DNA of 39,793 nt, from the NCBI GenBank assembly GCA_964430935.1, contig CAYSHK010000023.1:1-39793 (forward strand). Direction: 5' to 3'. This DNA is from Thermopetrobacter sp964430935. Its GTDB lineage: Bacteria; Pseudomonadota; Alphaproteobacteria; Rhizobiales; Aestuariivirgaceae. The notes below the pieces were generated by a model. The model was not told the DNA's origin. It searched no databases and saw nothing but the letters and a program-made list of their open reading frames with translations. Each line of letters starts with the position of its first letter. The stretch's first letter is position 1. Made by a program: the position numbers and the translations under genes. Below, piece by piece: positions 22,393-30,452 of this stretch.

Positions 22393-23766
22393 ATGAACAA
22401 GTCTGCTGACAAATCGAAGAAGAATCCCGAGGCGGTGAGCAAGGAGGAAAGCGAAAAGGCCATACTCGAACTGAAGGGCAAAAAATACGAGCTGGACATT
22501 CTCCATGCATCCATGGGACCGGACGTGATAGACGTCCAGAATTTCTACCGGCGCACGGGCTGCTTCACGTACGATCCCGGATACACCTCCACCGCCTCCT
22601 GCGAATCGAAGATCACGTTCATCGACGGCGAGAAGGGAATCCTTCTCTATCGCGGCTATCCGATCGAACAGCTTGCCGAATACGGCGACTATCTGGAGAC
22701 GTGCTACCTCCTCCTCTATGGAGACCTGCCCACCCAGGCGGAACGCCGCCGCTTCGACTACGAGATCACCCACCACACCATGGTGCACGAGCAGATGCGC
22801 GCCTTCTTCCAGGGCTTCCGCCGCGACGCGCATCCCATGGCCATCATGGTGGCGGTGGTGGGCGCGCTGTCCTCGTTCTACCACGACAGCACGGACATCA
22901 ACGATCCGCACCAGCGCGAAGTGGCGACGCGGCGCATGATCGCCAAGGTCCCGACGCTGGCCGCCATGGCCTACAAGTACTCCCTCGGCCAGCCGTTCAT
23001 CTATCCGCGCAACGACCTCGACTACGCGTCGAACTTCCTGCACATGTGCTTCTCCGTGCCGTCGGAGGAATACAAGGTCAACCCGGTACTGGCCCGGGCC
23101 ATGGACCGCATCTTCATCCTGCACGCCGACCACGAGCAGAACGCCTCCACCTCCACGGTGCGTCTGGCCGGCTCCTCGGGCGCCAACCCGTTCGCCTGCA
23201 TCGCCGCCGGCATCGCCTCGCTGTGGGGGCCGGCCCACGGCGGCGCCAACGAGGCGGCCCTGAACATGCTGGAGGAGATCGGCACACCGGAAAACATTCC
23301 GAAATACATCGCGCGCGCGAAGGACCGGAACGATCCGTTCCGCCTCATGGGCTTCGGCCATCGCGTCTACAAGAACTACGATCCACGCGCCCGCATCATG
23401 CAGCGCACCGCGCACGAGGTCCTCGCGGAGGTGGGCGATCCGAACGATCCGCTTCTGGAGGTCGCGCACGAACTGGAGCAGATCGCCCTGAAGGACGAAT
23501 ACTTCCTCGAGCGCAAGCTCTATCCGAACATCGACTTCTATTCGGGAATCACCCTGCGCGCACTGGGCTTCCCGACCTCCATGTTCACGGTGCTCTTCGC
23601 GCTCGCGCGCACCGTCGGCTGGATCGCCCACTGGCGCGAGATGATCGCCGATCCGCACCGCCGCATCGGCCGCCCGCGCCAGCTCTACACCGGCCCCGTC
23701 ATGCGCGACTACGTGCCCATGTCCAAGCGCGGCACCGGACTGGGGGACGGTATCCACAACCATTGA
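22393..23766 (+). CDS. gltA: Citrate synthase
   Basis: A 457-residue type II (hexameric, Gram-negative type) citrate synthase that condenses acetyl-CoA and oxaloacetate. The catalytic residues are the His of GPAHGGANEAAL (near 282), the His of GFGHRVYKNYDPR (near 323) and the Asp of NIDFYSG (near 381). The first 28 residues are a polar, Lys-rich extension longer than in E. coli GltA. The ribosome binding site before ATG 22393 is weak. A strong terminator follows. In many alphaproteobacteria gltA follows lpxB; here it stands alone. Confidence 0.97.
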   Translation: MNKSADKSKKNPEAVSKEESEKAILELKGKKYELDILHASMGPDVIDVQNFYRRTGCFTYDPGYTSTASCESKITFIDGEKGILLYRGYPIEQLAEYGDYLETCYLLLYGDLPTQAERRRFDYEITHHTMVHEQMRAFFQGFRRDAHPMAIMVAVVGALSSFYHDSTDINDPHQREVATRRMIAKVPTLAAMAYKYSLGQPFIYPRNDLDYASNFLHMCFSVPSEEYKVNPVLARAMDRIFILHADHEQNASTSTVRLAGSSGANPFACIAAGIASLWGPAHGGANEAALNMLEEIGTPENIPKYIARAKDRNDPFRLMGFGHRVYKNYDPRARIMQRTAHEVLAEVGDPNDPLLEVAHELEQIALKDEYFLERKLYPNIDFYSGITLRALGFPTSMFTVLFALARTVGWIAHWREMIADPHRRIGRPRQLYTGPVMRDYVPMSKRGTGLGDGIHNH

Positions 23767-23787
23767 AGCAGGCCGCTTCCGGATACG

Positions 23788-23826
23788 AAAAACACCGCCG
23801 GCCCGCATGGGCGGCGGTGTTTTTTC
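23788..23826. terminator. Bidirectional terminator between gltA and eno
   Basis: An almost perfect stem of about 16 bp (one bulged G) around GCAT, with A5 on the left and T6 on the right flank. It gives a T tract on both strands, so it can end both gltA (22 bases downstream) and eno (about 60 bases downstream). Confidence 0.92.
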
Positions 23827-23886
23827 ATGGATGGCGCGGGATGGCGGCGGAGCATTCCGGATCGCGGGCCGCCACGGCCGGGACGC

Positions 23887-25182
23887 TCAGGCCGTGCCCC
23901 GCGGCTCCTTGAGCACGGAACGGCCGGCATACCGCGCCTGGCTTCCCAGCTCCTCCTCGATGCGCAGCAGCTGGTTGTACTTCGCCAGACGGTCGGACCG
24001 GGACATGGAACCCGTCTTGATCTGACCGCAGTTGGTGGCCACCGCCAGGTCGGCGATGGTCGCATCCTCCGTCTCGCCGGAACGATGCGACATCACGGCG
24101 CGGAAAGCCGCCTTGTGCGCCATTTCCACGGCGTCGAGCGTTTCGGTCAGCGTGCCGATCTGGTTGACCTTCACCAGAATCGCGTTCGCCGCATCCAGAC
24201 GGATTCCCTCCGCGAGCCGTTCGGTATTGGTCACGAAAAGATCGTCGCCGACGAGCTGCACCCGGTCGCCGATGCGCTGCGTCAATTCCTGCCAGCCGCC
24301 CCAGTCGTCCTCGGCCATGCCGTCCTCGATGGAGAGGATGGGATACTGGTTCACCAGCGATTCGAGATAGTCCACCATGCCATGGGAATCGAGAATGTGC
24401 GTCTCCTCGCCGCTCATGTGGTAGACGCCATCCTTGTAGAACTCCGTGGACGCAGCGTCGAGCGCCAGCCAGATGTCCTCGCCCGGCTTGTAGCCCGTCG
24501 TCTCGACGGCCTCCATGATGAAATCCAGAGCCTTGCGCGTGCCGGCAAGATTCGGCGCGAAGCCGCCCTCGTCGCCCACGTTGGTGTTGTAGAGGCCTTT
24601 CTTGAGCGCCGCCTTCAGGGCATGGAAGACCTCCGCGCCCATGCGTACCGCCTCGTGCATGGAGGGCGCGGAAACCGGCATGATCATGAATTCCTGGAAG
24701 TCGATCGGGTTGTCCGCGTGAGCGCCGCCGTTGATGATGTTCATCATCGGCACCGGCATGATCCGGGCATGCGGCCCGCCGATATAGGCATACAGGGGCA
24801 GTCCAGCGGAAGCCGCCGCCGCCTTGGCCACGGCCAGGGAGACGCCGAGAAGGGCATTGGCTCCCAGCCGCCCCTTGTTCCTGGTGCCGTCCAGATCGAT
24901 CATCGCGTTATCGATGGCGATCTGGTCGCGCGCATCCATGCCCCGCAGCCGCTCGAAGATCTCCCCGTTCACCGCCGTGACGGCACGCAGCACGCCCTTT
25001 CCACCGTATCTGCTGGCATCGCCGTCCCGCAGCTCCACCGCCTCGTGCGCACCGGTGGAGGCTCCGGAGGGCACCGCCGCCCGCCCGAAAGCGCCGTCTT
25101 CCAGAATGACATCGACTTCGACTGTGGGATTGCCGCGGCTGTCGAGGATTTCGCGGGCCTTGATGGTCTTTATCGCGCTCAT
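23887..25182 (-). CDS. eno: Enolase
   Basis: A 431-residue enzyme that converts 2-phosphoglycerate to phosphoenolpyruvate. It begins AIKTIKAREILDSRGNPTVEVD, and carries PSGASTGAHEAVELRDGD, the metal-binding aspartate and glutamate segments (LALDAASTEFY, LSIEDGMAEDDW, LVGDDLFVTN), the catalytic lysine of ILVKVNQIGTLTET and the SHRSGETED loop. Full length, all active-site segments intact. It has its own promoter (25224-25252), although kdsA lies directly upstream in the same direction. Confidence 0.98.
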   Translation of the reverse strand: MSAIKTIKAREILDSRGNPTVEVDVILEDGAFGRAAVPSGASTGAHEAVELRDGDASRYGGKGVLRAVTAVNGEIFERLRGMDARDQIAIDNAMIDLDGTRNKGRLGANALLGVSLAVAKAAAASAGLPLYAYIGGPHARIMPVPMMNIINGGAHADNPIDFQEFMIMPVSAPSMHEAVRMGAEVFHALKAALKKGLYNTNVGDEGGFAPNLAGTRKALDFIMEAVETTGYKPGEDIWLALDAASTEFYKDGVYHMSGEETHILDSHGMVDYLESLVNQYPILSIEDGMAEDDWGGWQELTQRIGDRVQLVGDDLFVTNTERLAEGIRLDAANAILVKVNQIGTLTETLDAVEMAHKAAFRAVMSHRSGETEDATIADLAVATNCGQIKTGSMSRSDRLAKYNQLLRIEEELGSQARYAGRSVLKEPRGTA

Positions 25183-25223
25183 GAAATGATTGTCCCGAAA
25201 GAGAGGTTCGAACAGGTGGTGTT

Positions 25224-25252
25224 TCTATACTCCCCCCCATGCCCCCTTTCAA
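25224..25252 (-). promoter_or_regulatory. eno promoter
   Basis: On the minus strand, TTGAAA (25252-25247), 17 bases, TATAGA (25229-25224): five of six and four of six consensus positions with ideal spacing. The predicted start near 25217 gives a leader of about 35 bases. The spacer is G-rich. Confidence 0.7.
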
Positions 25253-25284
25253 TGCGCCTGCGGCAGATTGTGGGCACGGCGGGA

Positions 25285-25305
25285 GGCCGGACGGGAAATC
25301 CGGCC
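25285..25305 (-). terminator. Hairpin after kdsA
   Basis: A 7-bp stem GGCCGGA/TCCGGCC with a 7-base loop begins two bases after the kdsA stop. It lacks a T tract, so it may terminate poorly or protect the 3' end. Confidence 0.45.
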
Positions 25306-25306
25306 C

Positions 25307-26146
25307 TCAGGAAAGGCTTTTGGCCACCGCGTCGAAACGCATCAGCACCTCGATCAGGCGCGGCATTTCGTGCAGAGGCACCATGTTGGGGCCATCGGAA
25401 GGGGCATTGTCGGGATCGTCGTGCGTCTCCACGAAGATACCCGCCACGCCGACGGCCGCCGCCGCCCGGGCCAGGGGCTCCACGAAGCGCCTGTCGCCGC
25501 CGGAGGCGCCGCCCAGTCCGCCCGGCTGCTGCACCGAGTGGGTGGCGTCGAAGATCACCGGGGCCCCGAAGTCCTTCATCACCGGCAGTCCCTTGAAATC
25601 GTTCACGAGCGTGTTGTAGCCGAAGGAAACGCCACGCTCGGTGATCATCACGTCCGGATTGCCGGAACCTGTCACCTTGCCGATGACGTTTCCGACGTCC
25701 CAGGGCGCAAGGAACTGTCCCTTCTTGACGTTCACCACCCTGCCCGTCCGCGCGGCCGCGACCAGCAGATCCGTCTGGCGGCACAGGAAGGCGGGAATCT
25801 GGAGAATGTCCACAACCTGCGCGACGCGCTCGCACTGGTCCGGAAGGTGCACATCGGTCAGAACGGGAAGACCGAACCGCTCCCGAATCTCCGTGAAGAC
25901 CTCCAGGGACGCCTCCAGGCCCATGCCCCGGGCTCCGGAAAGGGATGTCCGGTTCGCCTTGTCGAACGACGCCTTGAACACGAGGCCGATGCCCGCGCGC
26001 TCCGCCATCTCCGCGAGCCGCTCCGCCATCATCAGGCCATGCTCGCGGGATTCGAGCTGGCATGGCCCGGCAATCAGCGCAAGCGGCAGCCGGTTGCCGA
26101 AGCGCACGTTTCCTACCGAAACGACCGGAGAAGGTTCATGTTCCAT
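25307..26146 (-). CDS. kdsA: 3-deoxy-8-phosphooctulonate (Kdo-8-P) synthase
   Basis: A 279-residue enzyme that condenses phosphoenolpyruvate and arabinose-5-phosphate, the first step to Kdo of LPS. Segments FKASFDKANRTS, DVHLPDQC, VNVKKGQFLAP and THSVQQPGG are present. Cys29 in LIAGPCQLES, with His, Glu and the Asp of DDPDNAPSDGPN, marks the metal-dependent class (Aquifex type); E. coli KdsA has Asn at the cysteine position. ATG 26146 is preferred to GTG 26158 because GGAG lies 6 bases before it. It lies 22 bases after fabZ and upstream of eno. Confidence 0.94.
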   Translation of the reverse strand: MEHEPSPVVSVGNVRFGNRLPLALIAGPCQLESREHGLMMAERLAEMAERAGIGLVFKASFDKANRTSLSGARGMGLEASLEVFTEIRERFGLPVLTDVHLPDQCERVAQVVDILQIPAFLCRQTDLLVAAARTGRVVNVKKGQFLAPWDVGNVIGKVTGSGNPDVMITERGVSFGYNTLVNDFKGLPVMKDFGAPVIFDATHSVQQPGGLGGASGGDRRFVEPLARAAAAVGVAGIFVETHDDPDNAPSDGPNMVPLHEMPRLIEVLMRFDAVAKSLS

Positions 26147-26168
26147 GGTCCGCTCCACAGCGAAGAAG

Positions 26169-26666
26169 TCACTCTCCGCCCCCGGCCTCGCGCCGCGCGG
26201 CGATCTTTTCGGGATCCTCCGCCAGCATGGCCGAAACCACCGCCTCGGCGCAGACTTCCCCGTCCACGCTGGCCTTGCAGTCGAACCAGTAGATGTTCCG
26301 GCGTCCCTTGATGGTCCTGACGTCGAACCGGATCGTCTCGCCCGGCACGACGGGACGGCGGAAGCGCGCCTTGTCCACGGAAACGAAATAGACCAGGGAA
26401 TCCGCCGCCTTTATGCCCTTGTGCGCAAGGACCATGACACCCGCCGTCTGGGCCATGGCCTCGAGGACGAGCATGCCCGGAAACACCGGCTTGCCGGGAA
26501 AATGCCCGGCCAGGAAAGGTTCCTCTCCCGTGACGGTCTTGTATCCGACGGCCGACGACTCCCCATCCATCTCCTCGACCCGGTCGATGAGGAGCATGGG
26601 ATCCCGATGGGGCAGGATCTCCTTGATCCGCTCCAGGTCGGCACTGTCCAGTTTTTTGTCGCTCAT
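26169..26666 (-). CDS. fabZ: (3R)-hydroxyacyl-ACP dehydratase
   Basis: A 165-residue hot-dog-fold dehydratase of fatty acid elongation. The catalytic residues are His55 (LAGHFPGKPVFPG) and Glu69 (LEAMAQTAGV). It begins with the usual LERIKEILPHRDPMLLIDRV. It is about 15 residues longer than E. coli FabZ, because of a charged C-terminus. It lies 40 bases after bamA, as in other proteobacteria, but is followed by kdsA rather than lpxA. Confidence 0.96.
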   Translation of the reverse strand: MSDKKLDSADLERIKEILPHRDPMLLIDRVEEMDGESSAVGYKTVTGEEPFLAGHFPGKPVFPGMLVLEAMAQTAGVMVLAHKGIKAADSLVYFVSVDKARFRRPVVPGETIRFDVRTIKGRRNIYWFDCKASVDGEVCAEAVVSAMLAEDPEKIAARREAGGGE

Positions 26667-26706
26667 GCGCAGCTGCTAGCCTCTTCGGGGGCCACGAGGC
26701 CGGTTG

Positions 26707-29091
26707 TCAGAACTTCGTGCCTATGCCGAACTGGATGAGTTCGTCCTTGTCGTAGCTCTCCTTCTTGACGGCATAGGCCACGTCGAAGCGCAGCGGCCCG
26801 AACGGGGACTGCCATATGACACCGCCGCCAACGGTCGCACGCAGTTTCGGCTTGTCGCCGAACGCCGCCCCCGGCGCATTGAAAACCGTACCGAAATCGG
26901 TGAACACGGATCCCGTCAGACCGAAGGATTCCGGAAGACCGAGCGGGAAGAGCAGCTCGACGGTGCCGATCGCATAGGTCTTTCCACCCAGCGCATTGTC
27001 CGCCGTGTCGCGCGGACCGACGCCGGAAACCTCGAAACCACGGAAGGAGGGACCGCCCTTGTAGAAACGGTCGGTGATCTTCACTTTGTCGCCGTTCCAG
27101 CCCTCGATATGTCCGGCGGTGCCCTTCAGCTTGAGAACCATGCCCTCCATGAACAGCGGCATGAAATAGTAGCCCGCGACTTCCGCCTTCACATAATGGA
27201 CCGTGCCACCGAGACCGGCCACATCCACCGCGAGCTGTCCACGGAAACCCGAGGTCGGATTTATCGGGCTGTCCAGATTGTCGTACACGTAGGTGAAGCC
27301 GAGGGCGGAAATGTAGTCCGTTCCGCGCGAATCGCAGACGGACGGCGAATAGTAGGTGGTATCGGCCGTCCCGTCGCCGTCGGTGTCCAGATTCACCGCA
27401 TCCGGATCGCAGACGTTGATGATGCCGTCGCCATCATGATCCGCCTCGGCGTCACCCTTGATCTTGGTGTCACGGTAGGTGAAGTTGTAGCGCGTATAGA
27501 GCTTCTGGTAGTCGTCGAGCGAAAAGCCCAGACGCAGACCGAACCCGGCACTGTTCGTCCGGTAGCTCGATTCGTCCTCGAAATCCGTATGCGACCCGAA
27601 CAGGTCGATGCCCGCCGTCATGTCGCGCCCGAGGAAATAGGGCTCGGTGAAACCGAAATTGACGGACTGGCGCTTGAACGAGGCCGAAGTCTTCACGTCC
27701 AGCCTGCGGCCCGTTCCGAGAAGATTGCGCTCCGAGTAGTTGATGGAGCCGACCACGCCCTCCGTCGTGGAGTACCCGGCGGAGAAGTGGATGGAGCCGG
27801 TGGACTTCTCCTGCACGCGGATCACGAGGATCATCTTGTCCGGCGCGCTGCCCGGCTTCTCGGTGATGTCGATCTTCTCGAAGAAATCCAGAGCCGTCAG
27901 GCGGCGACGGGCCCGGTCCACCAGGAAACGGTTGTAGGCGTCGCCCTCCGCCAGCCGCAGCTCGCGGCGGATCACCTCGTCGAGCGTCCGGGTGTTGCCG
28001 ACAATGTCGATGCGCTCGATATAGACGCGGGGACCTTCCTGCAGATTGTAGCTGATCGTCAGCTCGCGAGCCGCCGAATCACGCTCGATCTGCGGCTGTA
28101 CCCGTGCGAAGGCGTAGCCCTTCTGGCCGGCCTCCACGGAAAGCTTCTCGATGGACTTGTCCACTTTGGAGGCGTCGTAGATCTCGCCGGGCTTCGTCTC
28201 CACCTTCTTGCGCAGCTCGTTCGGATCGAGATCCGTGTCGCCGGCGTTCACCACCACGTCCTTGACCTTGTACTGCGGCCCTTCGTTGATGGTGAAGGTG
28301 ATGTAGAAATCCTCTCCGTTCGGCGCCAGCTCGGCATCCGCCGAAACGATCTCCACATCCGCGAAGCCATGCTTCAGGTAGAAGCGGCGCAGCAGCTCCT
28401 TGTCGTAGGCCAGCCGGTCCGGATCGTACCGGTCGGTGGTGGAGAAGAACTTCCACCAGGCCGATTCGGACGTCGTGATGACATCGCGCAGCTTGCTGTC
28501 GGAAAAGGCCTTGTTGCCCACGAAGCGGATCGAGCGCACCTTGGTCGCCTTGCCCTCGGTGATCTCGTAGACGAGATTCACGCGGTTCTGCGACAGCCGG
28601 ATGATCTTGGGCTCCACGCGCACGCCGTAGTAGCCCGCGCGGCGATAGACGGAAATGATGCGCTGCACGTCCGACTGGACCCGGGCGCGCGTCAGCATCA
28701 TGCGCTCGCGCAGCTCCGTCTCCTTGGCGAGGTCCTTGTCGGAGATCTCGGAATTCCCCTCGAAGTTCACGCGGTTGATGAGCGGATTCTCCGTGACGCG
28801 CACAACCAGCACATTGCCGCGCCTATAGATGCGGACATCGGAGAAAAGGCCCGTCTGGAACAGCGCCTTGAGGGATTCGTCGATGCGCGCCGGATCGAAC
28901 GGATCACCCGGCGCCACCTGCAGGTACGCCCGCACCGTCTCCGGCTCCACGCGCCGGTTGCCCTCCACGACGATGCGGGAGATCGTCTGCGCCTGCACCG
29001 CCGCGACCATGCCCGTGGCGCCAAGGGTCGGCGCAGCGAGCAGAAGAGCAACAGCCAGGCGACCGATGTTGTTGAATTTTGTCTTCTTCAT
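26707..29091 (-). CDS. bamA: Outer membrane assembly protein BamA
   Basis: A 794-residue Omp85 protein that folds and inserts outer membrane beta-barrels. A signal peptide (about 1-35, AQA-Q) precedes five POTRA domains (about 36-425) and a C-terminal 16-strand barrel. The barrel loop L6 motif reads PSFRGFEVSGVGPRD, and the protein ends in the expected aromatic residue (GIGTKF). Odd: residues 546-593, between two barrel strands, form a hydrophilic insert with two DxDxDG loops (Asp551/553/555 and Asp569/571/573) and two cysteines (561, 586). It lies after rseP and before fabZ; skp and lpxD, usual in between, are missing. Confidence 0.97.
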   Translation of the reverse strand: MKKTKFNNIGRLAVALLLAAPTLGATGMVAAVQAQTISRIVVEGNRRVEPETVRAYLQVAPGDPFDPARIDESLKALFQTGLFSDVRIYRRGNVLVVRVTENPLINRVNFEGNSEISDKDLAKETELRERMMLTRARVQSDVQRIISVYRRAGYYGVRVEPKIIRLSQNRVNLVYEITEGKATKVRSIRFVGNKAFSDSKLRDVITTSESAWWKFFSTTDRYDPDRLAYDKELLRRFYLKHGFADVEIVSADAELAPNGEDFYITFTINEGPQYKVKDVVVNAGDTDLDPNELRKKVETKPGEIYDASKVDKSIEKLSVEAGQKGYAFARVQPQIERDSAARELTISYNLQEGPRVYIERIDIVGNTRTLDEVIRRELRLAEGDAYNRFLVDRARRRLTALDFFEKIDITEKPGSAPDKMILVIRVQEKSTGSIHFSAGYSTTEGVVGSINYSERNLLGTGRRLDVKTSASFKRQSVNFGFTEPYFLGRDMTAGIDLFGSHTDFEDESSYRTNSAGFGLRLGFSLDDYQKLYTRYNFTYRDTKIKGDAEADHDGDGIINVCDPDAVNLDTDGDGTADTTYYSPSVCDSRGTDYISALGFTYVYDNLDSPINPTSGFRGQLAVDVAGLGGTVHYVKAEVAGYYFMPLFMEGMVLKLKGTAGHIEGWNGDKVKITDRFYKGGPSFRGFEVSGVGPRDTADNALGGKTYAIGTVELLFPLGLPESFGLTGSVFTDFGTVFNAPGAAFGDKPKLRATVGGGVIWQSPFGPLRFDVAYAVKKESYDKDELIQFGIGTKF

Positions 29092-29154
29092 CAGACAGTT
29101 GCGTCCCCAGTTCTTTGCGCCACCCCAGCTTCGCGCATCAAGGATTCCCGTGTT

Positions 29155-29183
29155 CTTTTACGACGTTTGCCAACGGTTGGAAA
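29155..29183 (-). promoter_or_regulatory. Candidate bamA promoter
   Basis: On the minus strand, TTTCCA (29183-29178), 17 bases, TAAAAG (29160-29155): four of six positions in each hexamer. The 146-base rseP-bamA gap is the longest in this run, which supports an internal promoter with a leader of about 57 bases. Confidence 0.4.
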
Positions 29184-29237
29184 CACCGCTTGCAACTTTT
29201 TTTGGAATCTCCCGCAAGCTGTGACCTCCCTGCCCCA

Positions 29238-30377
29238 CTATCTCGAGAAAAGATGCAGGATGTCGTTGAACGTGGTGGCCAACATGAGAGCCAGAACCAA
29301 TGCCATCCCCAGCTTGAAGCCCAGCTCCTGCGCCCTCTGGTCCAACGGTCTCCCCCTGACCGCCTCGATAAGATAGTAGAGCAGGTGCCCGCCATCCAGC
29401 ATGGGAATGGGCAACAGGTTAACGAATCCTATACTGACCGAGAGCACCGCCGCCAGCTGGATCAGCATGGCCAGCGATATCGATGCCGCCGCGGAAGTGT
29501 ACTGCGCGATGCGGATCGGTCCCGCCATCTGGTCCGTATCGGCTTCTCCGACCACCATGCGGCGAATGTAGGTGACGGTCCCCGAAAGGATCGCCCACGT
29601 CTGCTTCGCACCGTAGGCGACCGCCTCCACCGGGCCCTTGCGCCGGTAGCTTATGTCCTTCGCCACGTTGTGCTGCACGCCCAGAAGGCCGACCTTGACC
29701 CGGCCGCCCAGTCCGTCGGGCACCTCGCGCTCCGCCGGCACCACGGTGAGCTCCACGTCCCGCCCGTCGCGGCGCACCACGACCTTCAGCTCGCGTCCGG
29801 CGCTCTGGGAGACGATGCGGCGCAGATCCTGAAAGTCGTCGATCTTCTCGCCATTGATCGCGACGACCCGGTCGCCGGGTTGGAAACCGGCCTTGTCGGC
29901 AGGCGTTCCGGCCTGCACGGTGTCGATCACCGGCTCCAGGACCGGCACGCCGACCACCATCGCGTTGGCCGCGAAAATGAAGATGGCCAGCAGGAAGTTC
30001 GCGAAGGGCCCGGCGGCGACGATCAGCGCGCGCTGCCACAGCGGCTTCGCGTGGAAGCTGGTCGGACTGGCCTTGAGCGCCGCCTCCCTGGCCGGCATGG
30101 ATGCGGCGTTCTCGTCGCCCTCGAATTTCACGTACCCGCCGAGAGGCAGCCAGCCGACCTTCCAGCGCGTACCGTGCCGGTCGTTCCAGCCGAAGATTTC
30201 CCGCCCGAAACCGATGGAGAACACCTCGATGCGCACGCCGCACCAGCGCGCCACGAGAAAGTGGCCGAGCTCGTGGAAGAAGACGATGCCCGTCATCACC
30301 GCCAGGAACGGCAGGATGTAGATCACGGCGCTCCACAGGGAGGAGATCGGCAGGGCGAGAAGGCTGGTCAGATCCAT
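29238..30377 (-). CDS. rseP: Site-2 metalloprotease RseP
   Basis: A 379-residue intramembrane zinc protease that cleaves anti-sigma factors and remnant signal peptides. HELGH at 35-39 in the first helix and PIPMLDGGHL near 325-335 provide the zinc ligands. One PDZ domain is clear (PADKAGFQPGDRVVAINGEKIDDF, about 160-230); E. coli RseP has two, alphaproteobacterial forms commonly one. It lies 75 bases after dxr and upstream of bamA, the conserved order. Confidence 0.95.
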   Translation of the reverse strand: MDLTSLLALPISSLWSAVIYILPFLAVMTGIVFFHELGHFLVARWCGVRIEVFSIGFGREIFGWNDRHGTRWKVGWLPLGGYVKFEGDENAASMPAREAALKASPTSFHAKPLWQRALIVAAGPFANFLLAIFIFAANAMVVGVPVLEPVIDTVQAGTPADKAGFQPGDRVVAINGEKIDDFQDLRRIVSQSAGRELKVVVRRDGRDVELTVVPAEREVPDGLGGRVKVGLLGVQHNVAKDISYRRKGPVEAVAYGAKQTWAILSGTVTYIRRMVVGEADTDQMAGPIRIAQYTSAAASISLAMLIQLAAVLSVSIGFVNLLPIPMLDGGHLLYYLIEAVRGRPLDQRAQELGFKLGMALVLALMLATTFNDILHLFSR

Positions 30378-30452
30378 GGAATGCTCCGATTCTGTACCGG
30401 TGTCCCTTATGCAGACACCTCATGGCGAAATTGAGATACCGCCCCCGGTGGT

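Noticed and set aside
26704..29376. An 890-codon plus-strand open frame over bamA
   Set aside because: Antisense shadow of bamA with no protein-like domains.
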